From an uncultured Pirellula sp. (GTDB lineage Bacteria; Planctomycetota; Planctomycetia; Pirellulales; Pirellulaceae): DNA of 64,000 bases. Position numbers and translations under genes: made by a program. Where the stretch lies: NCBI GenBank assembly GCA_903892355.1, contig CAITIE010000091.1, forward strand, positions 327,532 through 391,531, read 5' to 3'. Each line of letters opens with the position of its first letter. Position 1 is the stretch's first letter. Positions 8,130 to 16,663 of the stretch are shown one piece after another. Under the pieces are notes generated by a model. The model worked only from the letters and a program-made list of their open reading frames with translations, made no database searches and was not told the origin of the DNA.

Positions 8130-9395
8130 ATGACCTCATTATCCAACTGCCGATCGTCGCCGCATGCCATGCGAAAATTGGTGTTTTCGTTCTTTTCAAT
8201 CGGGTTGTCGGTACCGCTCGGGGTTGGTCTGTGTGCAGCTGATGACTGGCAGCAGTTTCGAGGACCGGGGGCGTTGGGTGCCTCGGTCAGCAGCAAACTT
8301 CCTGAGCAGTTCGATGGTGAGACGCTAAAGAATGTCGCTTGGAAGACGTCGATTCCGGGACGCAGCGTCGGTGGTGCGATCGTGATCGGGGATCAAGTGA
8401 TCACGACGACAGGGGACGGCATGGATCAACGCCGCATTCGGCTCTTGAGTTATGACACAAAAACTGGCAAGCAACGATGGGAGCAGCAATTGGTTGCTCG
8501 GGGAAGGCCCTATTGCCATCCGACCAGCGCCAATGCTGCACCGACACCGGCATCGGATGGGGAACGCGTGGTTGCGTTCTTCAGTTCCAACGATTTGGCT
8601 TGTGTGGATTTGCAAGGGAACTTGGTTTGGTACCGTTCCCTCGCTACCGATTTTCCAAAGGCTGGGAACGATGTTGGGATGAGCAGTTCTCCGGTGATAG
8701 TCGACGGAGTGGTGATCGTCCAGGTAGAATGCCAAGGGGATTCCTTTGCGATCGGCATCAACATTGTTGACGGTACCACGGCATGGTTGATGGATCGACC
8801 ACGTAAAGCGAATTGGTCATCGCCGACGCTGGTGAAGATGCCTAGCGGTAAGAGCGGTGTGATTCTTCAGTCCAGCGAGGATTTGGTCGCTGTTTCGCCG
8901 AGCGACGGGAAAGCGATGTGGAAAATGGAGATGGGATGTTCCACGACTCCATCTGCAGTCGCCGACGGAAATCGGCTGATTGTTCCTTCGGGTGGATTGA
9001 CGGTGTTGGATCTGTCGAGCGCTGGGGCTCCGAGCCAGCTTTGGAAAGAGAACAAGCTCAATCCGAATGCGTGTTCACCGGTGGTTGCCAACGATAAAGT
9101 CTACGTCGTGAACCGAACGGTTTTGGTCTGTGGCGATGCGTTTACGGGCAAGGTGTTGTGGCAATTGCGAATTCCGGATGCAAAGCAAATTTGGTCGTCG
9201 CCAGTGATTGCGGGGGATAGGCTTTATCTATTCTCGATGGAGGGAGCATGCTTTGTGGTCGATATCTCGGGCGAAGAAGGAAAGATCGTCGAAACAAACC
9301 AGTTGGGGGACGAGGTACTCGGTTCCCCGGCAGTGGTTGGAAATGCGATGTATGTCCGAGGAGCCACTAGCCTTTGGAAGATTGCAAGCGAGTGA
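8130..9395 (+). CDS. PQQ-like beta-propeller repeat protein, exported
   Basis: ATG 8130 has GGAAAG seven bases upstream and leads into a signal peptide (core LVFSFFSIGLSVPLGVGLCA). ATGs at 8106 and 8169 are alternatives. The mature protein starts DDWQQFRGPGALG, the standard opening of planctomycete PQQ-like propellers. It then shows repeated blades with WKxx and GxxLW turns, such as GNLVWYRSL, DGKAMWKMEM and TGKVLWQLRI. These domains resemble quinoprotein dehydrogenases and BamB. The cofactor-binding residues of true dehydrogenases are not evident, so a structural or binding role is as likely as catalysis. The last four bases GTGA overlap the aroA start, showing translational coupling. Confidence 0.88.
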   Translation: MTSLSNCRSSPHAMRKLVFSFFSIGLSVPLGVGLCAADDWQQFRGPGALGASVSSKLPEQFDGETLKNVAWKTSIPGRSVGGAIVIGDQVITTTGDGMDQRRIRLLSYDTKTGKQRWEQQLVARGRPYCHPTSANAAPTPASDGERVVAFFSSNDLACVDLQGNLVWYRSLATDFPKAGNDVGMSSSPVIVDGVVIVQVECQGDSFAIGINIVDGTTAWLMDRPRKANWSSPTLVKMPSGKSGVILQSSEDLVAVSPSDGKAMWKMEMGCSTTPSAVADGNRLIVPSGGLTVLDLSSAGAPSQLWKENKLNPNACSPVVANDKVYVVNRTVLVCGDAFTGKVLWQLRIPDAKQIWSSPVIAGDRLYLFSMEGACFVVDISGEEGKIVETNQLGDEVLGSPAVVGNAMYVRGATSLWKIASE

Positions 9396-10759
9396 GTTCC
9401 AGCCATCAAAGCCCCCGTGGGGATAGGCCGTATTCGGTCGCGTTTGCGCCAGTAACCGATGGGATCGTGGGGCGGGTGCGTGTACCTGGGTCCAAGAGCA
9501 TCACCAACCGAGCGTTGATTTGTGCGGCGATGGCCGAAGGTACTTCGGTGCTGCGTGGCGCACTTGAGAGCGAAGACACCATTGTGATGGTGGATGCGTG
9601 GCGTCAATTAGGTGTGGCGATCGATTGGGATCGCGATGCAGCGGTGATTTCGGTGCGAGGGTGCGGTGGCCAGCCCAATTCGCCGCACGGAAAGCTTTTC
9701 GTTGCGAACAGTGGAACCTCAATCCGTTTTTTGACGGCCGCGTTGGCTGCAACAAAAGGTGAGTACACGCTCGATGGCGTCCCCAGGATGCGAGAGCGTC
9801 CTATTGGGGATCTGATCCAAGGGCTCAAAGATTGGGGGGCTGACGTCGAAAGCCACAATCGCGAGCGACCGGACTGCCCGCCGGTTCACTTGAGAGCATC
9901 GGGCTTGGCGGGTGGGGTTGCGGTAGTGCGAGGGGCTGTGTCGAGTCAGTTCCTAAGCGGCATGATGATGGCGGCGCCGTATTGCCGTGAGCCCGTGCGA
10001 CTGGAAGTCGAGGGGGGATTGGTATCCAAGCCGTATGTTGCGATGACGGCGAGAGTGATGGAGAGTTTCGGCGTCCGCGTTTTGGAGGAGGCTGAGAATA
10101 CGTATCAGATTTCGGCCCCTCAGCGGTATCAGGGAATTGAGTATGCGATCGAGCCAGACGCGTCGGCAGCCAGTTACTTTTTCGCTGCAGCGGCGATCAC
10201 AGGCGGACGCGTGCGGGTCGAAGGGTTGTCGATGGATGCGTTGCAAGGGGATGTGAATTTCGCAAAGGTACTCGCGCGTATGGGATGCGTGCTTCGCAGT
10301 GGTGATGACTATATCGAGGTCGAGGGGCAGGCGTCGCAAGGGATCGATGTGGATATGAACTCGATCAGCGATACGGTACAAACGTTGGCTGCGGTGGCGG
10401 TCTTTGCGAAGTCACCGACGAGGGTTCGCGGGGTGGCGCACAACCGGCATAAAGAGACCGACCGCATCGGTGATTTGGCGAGGGAGTTGCGCAAACTGGG
10501 TGCGACGGTTGATGAGCACGAGGATGGTTTGACCATTCACCCACAAGTGCTGAAGCCAGCGACGCTCGAAACGTATCGGGACCATCGCATGGCAATGAGT
10601 TTTTCCTTGATTGCCATGTGTGTTTCGGGAACCCGGATTCTTGATCCGAGATGCACCGAGAAAACGTACCCTGGGTTCTTTGAGGATTTCGGGCAGTTGA
10701 TAGGAAAGATTCCTGAGTACGGTTACGAGTCGGGAGATTCCATGAAAAAAGGGACCTAG
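9392..10759 (+). CDS. aroA: 3-phosphoshikimate 1-carboxyvinyltransferase (EPSP synthase)
   Basis: Catalyses phosphoshikimate + PEP to EPSP in the shikimate pathway, cytosolic. The start is GTG 9392, overlapping the previous stop by four bases, with GGAAG upstream. The 455 residues carry the family motifs in order: PGSKSITNRALICAA (shikimate-3-phosphate and PEP binding Lys/Ser/Arg), NSGTSIRFL, RMRERPIGDL, SSQFLSGMMMAAP, HNRHKETDRIGDL and DHRMAMSFSL near the end. All expected catalytic residues appear present. The stop codon TAG is inside the terminator hairpin at 10746. Confidence 0.97.
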   Translation: MSSSHQSPRGDRPYSVAFAPVTDGIVGRVRVPGSKSITNRALICAAMAEGTSVLRGALESEDTIVMVDAWRQLGVAIDWDRDAAVISVRGCGGQPNSPHGKLFVANSGTSIRFLTAALAATKGEYTLDGVPRMRERPIGDLIQGLKDWGADVESHNRERPDCPPVHLRASGLAGGVAVVRGAVSSQFLSGMMMAAPYCREPVRLEVEGGLVSKPYVAMTARVMESFGVRVLEEAENTYQISAPQRYQGIEYAIEPDASAASYFFAAAAITGGRVRVEGLSMDALQGDVNFAKVLARMGCVLRSGDDYIEVEGQASQGIDVDMNSISDTVQTLAAVAVFAKSPTRVRGVAHNRHKETDRIGDLARELRKLGATVDEHEDGLTIHPQVLKPATLETYRDHRMAMSFSLIAMCVSGTRILDPRCTEKTYPGFFEDFGQLIGKIPEYGYESGDSMKKGT

Positions 10760-10774
10760 TTAAGGTCCCTTTTT
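10746..10774 (+). terminator. Rho-independent terminator containing the aroA stop codon
   Basis: Perfect 12-bp arms AAAAAGGGACCT (10746-10757) and AGGTCCCTTTTT (10763-10774) surround a 5-base loop AGTTA. The aroA stop TAG (10757-10759) spans the end of the left arm and the loop, and the last codons encode KKGT. Confidence 0.85.
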
Positions 10775-10830
10775 AATCGAACTCTTAGCGTTGGAACACC
10801 GGGTTGGGTGTGCCAGCGATACTCAGCAAA

Positions 10831-10930
10831 GTCGTTTGGGAGATTACTGAGTCGTTTGGGAGATTACTGAGTCGTTTGGGAGATTACTGAGTCGTTTGGG
10901 AGATTACTGAGTCGTTTGGGAATTTACTCA
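10831..10930. repeat. 20-bp tandem repeat, five copies
   Basis: Four identical units GTCGTTTGGGAGATTACTGA (10831-10910) are followed by a fifth, diverged unit ending AATTTACTCA. The array lies between the convergent aroA and Gly/Met-rich genes. Its last copy overlaps the stop codon (10924-10926) of the minus-strand gene. There are no spacers, so it is not a CRISPR. Confidence 0.92.
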
Positions 10931-11943
10931 GGTTGAGCGGATTCGCCAGGGGACTTGAGCAAGGCTGATTCGCCCGTGGAGCGGATGGTGTCGCCGGGGC
11001 TGGCGGTCGTTGCCGCTGTATTTTCGGCAGCTCGTTGAGCCAATGCGGTGACTCGGAGTGCGTTCTGGATTTCCACGCGATTGAAGTAGTATTCGATACC
11101 GGTGTATTCCGAGATCATCCGAGGCTTACTGGTGAGTTCTTCCCAGGTTAGTCCGTTCGCGATGTGCCACGCGGCAGCTTGGGCTGTGTTTTGAGGAACA
11201 TCGCCACGCGCGACTGCTTTGCAAAGCTCGGCGATTTCAGGAGCCGCGTTCACTTCGGACAATCGAACGACGCGGTACTTCATACGAGGGTTAGGATCGG
11301 GTTTGCCGTGCTCGAGGCAGAGCGTTGCAACGGTCATGCGACGAGGACGATCGGGTTCGACACGCATCATGCCACCCATCCCCATGCCGCCACCGCCCAT
11401 ACCACCCATTCCGCCGCCGCCCATGCCGCCCATGCCGCCGCCCATGCCACCCATTCCGCCGCCGCCGCCCATGCCGCCGCCCATGCCTTGACCGCCGCCG
11501 CCCATGCCGCCGCCACCCATGCCTCCGCCGCCCATGCCACCCATACCGCCGCCGCCCATACCACCCATTCCGCCGCCGCCCATGCCCATACCACCACCCA
11601 TGCCTTGGGCTACAACAGGAACGGCACCAAACGTTTCAGGAAGCATGATGTCAATAGGCTCGTTGCCTTTGTTTCGGAAGATGAGGTTGGCTTCCGTGGA
11701 GTCTTTTCCGATGTAGTCGACCGTGATCAACCCATCGTCCATGGCTGCGAACATTTCGACGCGTTTGGGGGTGGCTTTGGTCGGATTGGTACCGGCAAGC
11801 TTCCCTTTCTTTTGGGTGACCTGAGCGCGGGTGTTGGATTTGGTTGTCCCGTCGTTGCCGTTGGCTTCGTCCGCCGTAACTTGGACAGCGATAGCGCCCA
11901 CGATAGTCATGGACATGGCGAAATTGCGAAGAAATCGTTTCAT
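10924..11943 (-). CDS. Secreted Gly/Met-rich repeat protein
   Basis: The ATG at 11943 (MKRFLRNFAMSMTIVGAIAV) gives a signal peptide; an upstream ATG at 11970 only lengthens it. After a folded-looking region with VDYIGKDSTEANLIFRNKGNEPIDI (about residues 65-95, an Ig-like or surface-domain feel), there is a low-complexity block of about 75 residues built from GGMG and GGGM units. A second folded segment follows, with VATLCLEHGKPDPNPRMKYR. A Cys-Leu-Glu-His-Gly-Lys motif of this type recurs in secreted planctomycete proteins of unknown role. No enzyme family recognised. Envelope or extracellular location is inferred from the signal peptide. Confidence 0.75.
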   Translation of the reverse strand: MKRFLRNFAMSMTIVGAIAVQVTADEANGNDGTTKSNTRAQVTQKKGKLAGTNPTKATPKRVEMFAAMDDGLITVDYIGKDSTEANLIFRNKGNEPIDIMLPETFGAVPVVAQGMGGGMGMGGGGMGGMGGGGMGGMGGGGMGGGGMGGGGQGMGGGMGGGGGMGGMGGGMGGMGGGGMGGMGGGGMGMGGMMRVEPDRPRRMTVATLCLEHGKPDPNPRMKYRVVRLSEVNAAPEIAELCKAVARGDVPQNTAQAAAWHIANGLTWEELTSKPRMISEYTGIEYYFNRVEIQNALRVTALAQRAAENTAATTASPGDTIRSTGESALLKSPGESAQPE

Positions 11944-12358
11944 CGGAATGAACCCTGTGATTGTGAACATCGAATCGACTTGGGGACTAGAAAACGCATT
12001 GGTGAGCCTAGAGGCTCTGACAACCCGACAGGGCTTCCCTACGGGTTACCCTCTGGGGCGACCGATTCCATCGCCTCAGTCCTATCGCTTGAACAAGTAT
12101 AGCAACTGCCATGCCGGATGGAAAAAACGCATTCTCAACTTCCTAAACTAATCCGTCCGGATGGAAAATCCAACGTAAAACCGGCCGAAAAATCCCCCTG
12201 CGGCACGTTGTAAACGTCAAAATCGGCCTGCTGAGGGGTTTCCGAGGGGGAGTCGCGTTGCAGAAATGTTGCGGTTTGCTACTCTCTGGTGTTCAAGAAC
12301 GCGTTTGTTTCGCGGAACGTATCCACAACTCTCCATCCATCAGGTAGGGAATCTGTCT

Positions 12359-12856
12359 ATGTCTATGTATGTCGGCGAAGCCTTGGTCGGCGAAGGTAAC
12401 GAAATTGCTCACATCGACTTGATGATCGGCAGCAAAGATGGCCCGGTCGGTGTTGCATTTGCAAACGCCTTGGCAACCCAAAGCAGCGGTCACAGCAATT
12501 TGCTCGCAGTGCTCGCGCCAAACGTGGCCGTAAAGCCAGCTACGGTCATGATCACCAAGGTAACGATCAAGGGGATGAAGCAAGCTGTTCAAATGTTTGG
12601 ACCTGCCCAAGCTGCTGTTGCGAAGGCTGTTGCGGACAGCGTCGCTAGCGGAGTGATTCCAAAGGACCAAGCGGAAAACCTCGTCGTTGTTTGCGGTGTC
12701 TTTATCCATCCAGCAGCAGCCGACGATCGCAAAATCTATGAGTACAACCACAAGGCAACAGTGGATGCGATCGCCAACGCGATGAAGGGATTGCCGACCG
12801 CTGATGAAATGATCGCTAAGAAGGACTCGGCAGCGCATCCATTCCGGGGCTTCTAG
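12359..12856 (+). CDS. fae: Formaldehyde-activating enzyme
   Basis: Condenses formaldehyde with tetrahydromethanopterin to methylene-H4MPT. The 165-residue length fits bacterial Fae (about 170). The N-terminus MSMYVGEALVGEGNEIAHID contains the family signature including the active-site His in IAHIDL. GPVGVAFANAL, the NLLAVLAPN segment and GPAQAAVAKAVADSV follow in the expected order. ATG 12359 is preceded by TAGGGAA at suitable distance; the frame extends upstream without Fae similarity. The leader (12183-12228) holds GGCCGA/TCGGCC and ACGTT/AACGT inverted repeats that could be regulatory. The product feeds the dehydrogenase encoded at 822. Confidence 0.96.
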   Translation: MSMYVGEALVGEGNEIAHIDLMIGSKDGPVGVAFANALATQSSGHSNLLAVLAPNVAVKPATVMITKVTIKGMKQAVQMFGPAQAAVAKAVADSVASGVIPKDQAENLVVVCGVFIHPAAADDRKIYEYNHKATVDAIANAMKGLPTADEMIAKKDSAAHPFRGF

Positions 12857-12953
12857 TCTTTCGGAATCGCCGATATTGGTCGCTTTTCACGTCTGTTGCA
12901 TTGAGCCGTCGGTAATGTTGGCGGCTTGATCACGACGGGAATGGGAGACTCGG

Positions 12954-12994
12954 AGGTCCAGGTTTGTTCACCAAGTGACGCCTGGGCCTTTTTT
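12954..12994 (+). terminator. Rho-independent terminator after fae
   Basis: Arms AGGTCCAGG (12954-12962) and CCTGGGCCT (12981-12989) pair with one G-U and are followed by a run of T to 12994. It lies about 100 bp after the fae stop. Confidence 0.7.
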
Positions 12995-13082
12995 GTTGCC
13001 CTCACGGCATTGCACGGGACCTTGGCGAGAACCGTGGGTGTCTCTTCGATGACATATCCTCTTAGTTGACTATTGAGGAGAG

Positions 13083-14066
13083 GTGGTTCGCGTGGATCGA
13101 ACGAGTGTCTCTGGAAAACCGTTGGTTACCTTGTGGCATTTCGGATTGGTCTCGTTGATGGTTTGCATGATCGGGAATTGCCTCGTTCCGCCGTTGGTAT
13201 CGGATATATGGGTGCGTGATTCGGACGTGGGCTTGTGGTTTTGTGGCGGGGTTTTCCTGAGCCAATTGTCGGTTCCTGGCTGGCTTAGTTTATGGAAAGT
13301 CGGTTCGCCGGAGCATCGATTTCTAGTGGCAGCTGCAATGACGCTGTGCTGCATCGGATCGGCATGGATCGGTTTTCTGATCTCGGGTCCTGCGAGTCAA
13401 GATGATGCCATCGCCTTCATGGTTTCTGTCTTTGTACCTCCGTTTGTCTTTTGGGGGTTGGATTATTGGGTGGGGTGTATTACGGGTTTTTCGTTTGTGG
13501 TTCAGTCCCGTATTGCAAGCACCCCTGGGCTGCCGGTGCAGTGGGAGCAGGATAAATCTAAGGTTGCAGTCGTCGATGGAGGCGGGGCTTCGCATGCGGA
13601 CTCTGGCATGCATGCGGACGGGGTAGATAGCGAGAAAGATGGTGTCGGGGATGGATTCCGATTCCGTCTACGGTCATTGTTCGCTTGGATCACCTTGGTG
13701 GCGATCGGAGTGGCCATATGGAAGTCGGCAGCGAGCATGAATGCGATTGCGTTTCGCGATATCCGAGGATTCTTGATGGAACCGCCGCTCCATTCCTTGG
13801 TTCGTCTCGTTTTTTTGGTCACCGTGCATGGCTTGGTAATCATCGCGACGCTGAAGCCTGGTGCTCGTTGGGCTTGGTGGGTTTTGATTCCTGGATTTGC
13901 GGGTGGGCTCGAAGGAATACGTCGTCACTTTTCCGGTTTTAGCAGTACCTTTGGTTATCTGGAATGGGATTTTGCGATGCTGTCGCTAGGGTTTGTGGTT
14001 GGGCAAATACTGCTCGGGCTATCCATTCGTTGGATGGGGTGGGTAGGAGTCAGGGAGCGAGGTTGA
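13083..14066 (+). CDS. Integral membrane protein, unknown
   Basis: About 327 residues with six to eight predicted hydrophobic helices, for example LVSLMVCMIGNCLVPPLV, FLVAAAMTLCCIGSAWIGFL and VRLVFLVTVHGLVIIATL. A charged, Gly/Asp-rich loop near residues 160-195 is followed by FRFRLRSLFAWITLVAIGVA, a motif (FRLRSLF plus hydrophobic helix) that recurs in planctomycete membrane proteins of unknown role. The start is GTG, either 13083 or 13092, downstream of GAGGAG. No transporter or enzyme signature seen. The next gene begins about 95 bp downstream. Confidence 0.7.
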   Translation: MVRVDRTSVSGKPLVTLWHFGLVSLMVCMIGNCLVPPLVSDIWVRDSDVGLWFCGGVFLSQLSVPGWLSLWKVGSPEHRFLVAAAMTLCCIGSAWIGFLISGPASQDDAIAFMVSVFVPPFVFWGLDYWVGCITGFSFVVQSRIASTPGLPVQWEQDKSKVAVVDGGGASHADSGMHADGVDSEKDGVGDGFRFRLRSLFAWITLVAIGVAIWKSAASMNAIAFRDIRGFLMEPPLHSLVRLVFLVTVHGLVIIATLKPGARWAWWVLIPGFAGGLEGIRRHFSGFSSTFGYLEWDFAMLSLGFVVGQILLGLSIRWMGWVGVRERG

Positions 14067-14160
14067 GTTCGCAATTCGGGTCCGGTCGGATATATTCGTC
14101 AGGAATGCGGTCAGAACCACGGCGTGGGTCGCCAATGAAACCGAGCCTTATCGAGCGAAT

Positions 14161-14904
14161 ATGTCCTTTCTTAAAGACCTAAAAATTTTGTACCACTTGG
14201 TTCTCCGACCTGTGCGAGGCAAGGACCATGCGCAGCGGATGGAGAATTTTTATGCTGGACAGGCCTCCCATTATGATGACTTCAGGAAGCGATTGCTCCA
14301 AGGTCGGGAGCTGGTTTACGAGACACTTGGAAAGACCGGTGAGGGCACCTGGGTTGATTTCGGGGGAGGGACCGGGGCCAATCTCGAGTTCGTGGGAGAG
14401 CCGCTCCGCAAGTTTCAGCATGTATATGTCGTGGACCTTGCGACCAGTTTGCTGGACGTTGTGCAGCAACGCGTTTCGAAGAATGGTTGGTCCAATGTTG
14501 CCGCGGTTACGGCCGACGCAACCACGTGGACGCCCCCTGAGGGTAGTGCCGACGTGGTGACGTTTTCGTATTCATTAACGATGATTCCAGATTGGTTCGC
14601 GGCGATCGATAATGCTTTGCGAATCTTGAAACCGGGTGGAAGGATTGGGGTTATCGATTTTTATGTCTCCAGAAAATACCCTGCGGCAACGCTAAAAAAG
14701 CATGGGTGGGGCACGCGGTCCTTTTGGCCGGTCTGGTTTTCGAGCGATAACGTCTTCCCAAATCCCGATCATTTGCCCTACTTGCAGCGCCACTTCGAGA
14801 CGGTCATGCTGGAGGAGCAGAGGGCTAAGGTTCCTTATATTCCTTTGATCCGTACTCCCTTTTATCAGTTCCTAGGGCGAAAGCCTTTGTCTGCCTTGCG
14901 GTAA
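14161..14904 (+). CDS. Class I SAM-dependent methyltransferase, BtaB-like
   Basis: A 247-residue cytosolic enzyme. The N-terminus has RMENFYAGQASHYDDFRKRLL, which resembles the N-methyltransferase domain of betaine-lipid (DGTS) synthases BtaB/BTA1. The SAM-binding motif I is TWVDFGGGTGANLEFVG, the acidic end of beta-2 is VVDLATSLL, and motif III includes LKPGGRIGVIDFYVS. A BtaB would trimethylate diacylglyceryl-homoserine to a betaine lipid, but no btaA (DUF3419) gene is visible nearby. Lipid or quinone substrates are therefore both possible. Methyltransferase assignment is firm, substrate is not. Confidence 0.8.
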   Translation: MSFLKDLKILYHLVLRPVRGKDHAQRMENFYAGQASHYDDFRKRLLQGRELVYETLGKTGEGTWVDFGGGTGANLEFVGEPLRKFQHVYVVDLATSLLDVVQQRVSKNGWSNVAAVTADATTWTPPEGSADVVTFSYSLTMIPDWFAAIDNALRILKPGGRIGVIDFYVSRKYPAATLKKHGWGTRSFWPVWFSSDNVFPNPDHLPYLQRHFETVMLEEQRAKVPYIPLIRTPFYQFLGRKPLSALR

Positions 14905-14981
14905 TGCTGCGCCGCGTTACCCATGCAACGTACCCATAGATTATCTTTTCGTGGCTGGGATTTACGTTGCGCGTCGATCTG

Positions 14982-15075
14982 GAGCAAGAGCACAGTAGAG
15001 CAAGAACACAGTAGAGCAAGAGCACAGTAGAGCAAGAACACAGTAGAGCAAGAGCACAGTAGAGCAAGAGCACAG
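14982..15075. repeat. 16-bp tandem repeat, six copies
   Basis: Units GAGCAAGAGCACAGTA and GAGCAAGAACACAGTA alternate (A,B,A,B,A,A-truncated), giving a partial 32-bp higher-order period. The array ends at 15075, directly before the ribosome site (GGGAAA) of the gene starting at 15087, so it forms most of that gene's leader. Confidence 0.92.
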
Positions 15076-15086
15076 GGAAATCGAAA

Positions 15087-16055
15087 ATGCCGTTCGAGTT
15101 TGTTTGCCCATTTTGCTTGAACCGTACGAAGGTGGGTGACGAGTACTTGGGCCAGGGTGGGCCATGTGCGAATTGTGGCCGGCATGTTGTGATGCCGACA
15201 CGCGATGCACGCGGCGCGTTGGTGGCATCCATTCAGACGGGAGTTCCTGTTCCTACCAAGGAGAAGGTCGATGCTGGCCCGTATCCCAAGTACCTCAAGC
15301 TCGCGATTGCCCTGTCGGTATTGACGCTGATGGTGATCACAGGTGTTCTCGTTGGTGTTTTCGTGGTGCCGTGGTTTCGAAGCGCGATTGCAGAAGCGTC
15401 GCAGCGACGGGATTTGAACAACATGCAGCAAATTGCAGAAGCCTTGAACGCGTATTCTGCTCGTTATGGTACTTATCCAACGCCTGCGGTCACCGACGCG
15501 AATGGAGTCAAACTGTATTCATGGCGAGTTCTAATTCTTCCATTCCTCGGGTATGAGTCGGAGTATGAATTATTTCAAAAGGATCAGGCGTGGGATAGTC
15601 CCGCGAACGCGTCGCTGATCTCGCGAATGCCCCCTGTTTTCGCAAGCGATAACTCCAGCGATGCTTTGGCGAATTTCGAATCCAACTACAGTCTGATATT
15701 GGGGGCCGGGACTTTGTTTCCCCCCCAAGGGCCCTTGGGGAAAGCGGATGCAAAAGACAAGCCCACGATCCTGGTTGTGGAGACTCGAAATAGTGGAGCC
15801 TCATGGACGCAACCGGGCGACATCGACATTTCACTTTATGGCCTTAAGGTCGCACAGAAACCGATGCAATCGATCGGTGGCTTGCACGGCGATGTGGTGT
15901 TGGCGGTCGACAGCGACGAGAATGAATTGAAGCTCCCTATGTCTACGCCCCAAAGTGTCCTTGATGCTTTGGTGACTGCGAATGGAGGAGAGAGTATTCA
16001 GCCAGGGGCGTGGAAGTCCGGTGCCGCAGCTGGGAAAACTACTGGAGGGAAGTAG
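15087..16055 (+). CDS. DUF1559-type protein with N-terminal zinc-ribbon and membrane anchor
   Basis: A 322-residue protein. Residues 6-33 carry two Cys pairs (CPFC and CANC) like a short zinc ribbon. A transmembrane helix follows (LAIALSVLTLMVITGVLVGVF). Then RRDLNNMQQIAEALNAYSARYGTYP, the pseudopilin-like helix and conserved loop of the DUF1559 family. SWRVLILPFLG and a degenerate C-terminal GGLHGDVVLAVDSDENE match the family's end. DUF1559 proteins are very abundant in planctomycetes; their role is not established. The leader is a 16-bp tandem repeat array. Confidence 0.85.
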   Translation: MPFEFVCPFCLNRTKVGDEYLGQGGPCANCGRHVVMPTRDARGALVASIQTGVPVPTKEKVDAGPYPKYLKLAIALSVLTLMVITGVLVGVFVVPWFRSAIAEASQRRDLNNMQQIAEALNAYSARYGTYPTPAVTDANGVKLYSWRVLILPFLGYESEYELFQKDQAWDSPANASLISRMPPVFASDNSSDALANFESNYSLILGAGTLFPPQGPLGKADAKDKPTILVVETRNSGASWTQPGDIDISLYGLKVAQKPMQSIGGLHGDVVLAVDSDENELKLPMSTPQSVLDALVTANGGESIQPGAWKSGAAAGKTTGGK

Positions 16056-16663
16056 TCGCAAGACGCCGCGGTTTGCGGGTTGCCCAGGTGCAATGCCATC
16101 AAATGGGAGGTTTATGGAGTTTCCGGAATCTCGATAAAATGGCGGAACTGGAGTTGACGGTCCCCCCAGGCGTTGGGCATACTCTTTGCCCGAGCTATGG
16201 ATGGCTCGGCGCTGGACGCGGACGGACCCAATTCTGCACCCAATCCAGCAAACCTATTTACCGCATACCTGCCCATAAGTTCCGCTGCAGTCTTGAAAGG
16301 TTGTTCTGGCTTGAGAGGCTGCTCAGGCTTTTGGCAGGGAGGATGTTCACCAAAGCCATAGTGTGGTGAGTCGACGCGCCTTCGTTTCCGAAGATTTTTG
16401 CGATCGCTGGCTTTCAGAAGATTTCATTTCCCGACAGGTTGGTATCCCAACGTTGTTTTGGAGTCATGGGTCCTTTTGAAGCTGAGTTATTGAAAGCGAT
16501 GACTCCCGAAAGAAAATGGCAACCGGTTGACGTCTCACGGGTATAATCCTGTCGCCGCTGGTTTACGGTTGCAACGCCGCAGATGAGCGCTGAGGGGCTT
16601 GGGACGAAGCGAACTAATATCAAATCGCAAATTCGCAGTAAACCCAAATTTTTAGGAGACCAC
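16056..16663. other. Intergenic region, no supported gene
   Basis: About 600 bp before dnaG. Short frames on both strands show no family similarity. A TATAAT hexamer sits at 16542-16547 with a TTGACG too close upstream (9 bases) to act as its -35, so it is only a weak candidate for the dnaG-rpoD promoter. The possible ATG at 16583 is in frame with dnaG but lacks a ribosome site. Confidence 0.45.

Noticed and set aside
10831..10930. Possible CRISPR array
   Set aside because: Units are contiguous 20-bp copies with no spacers and no cas genes nearby.
11164..12102. 312-codon plus-strand frame rich in His/Ala/Thr
   Set aside because: Mirror of the GGM repeats of the minus-strand secreted protein; the His/Ala repeats are an artefact of reading GGM codons in antisense.
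14865..15431. Minus-strand frame with LCSCSTVLLLYCALA repeats
   Set aside because: Produced by reading the 16-bp tandem array in antisense, overlapping the supported DUF1559-type gene.
16010..16369. 119-codon frame after the DUF1559-type gene
   Set aside because: Overlaps the end of a supported gene, Arg/Leu-rich and without a family signature.
16527..16547. TTGACG plus TATAAT as dnaG promoter
   Set aside because: The hexamers are only 9 bases apart, too close to act together; at most the TATAAT is used alone.
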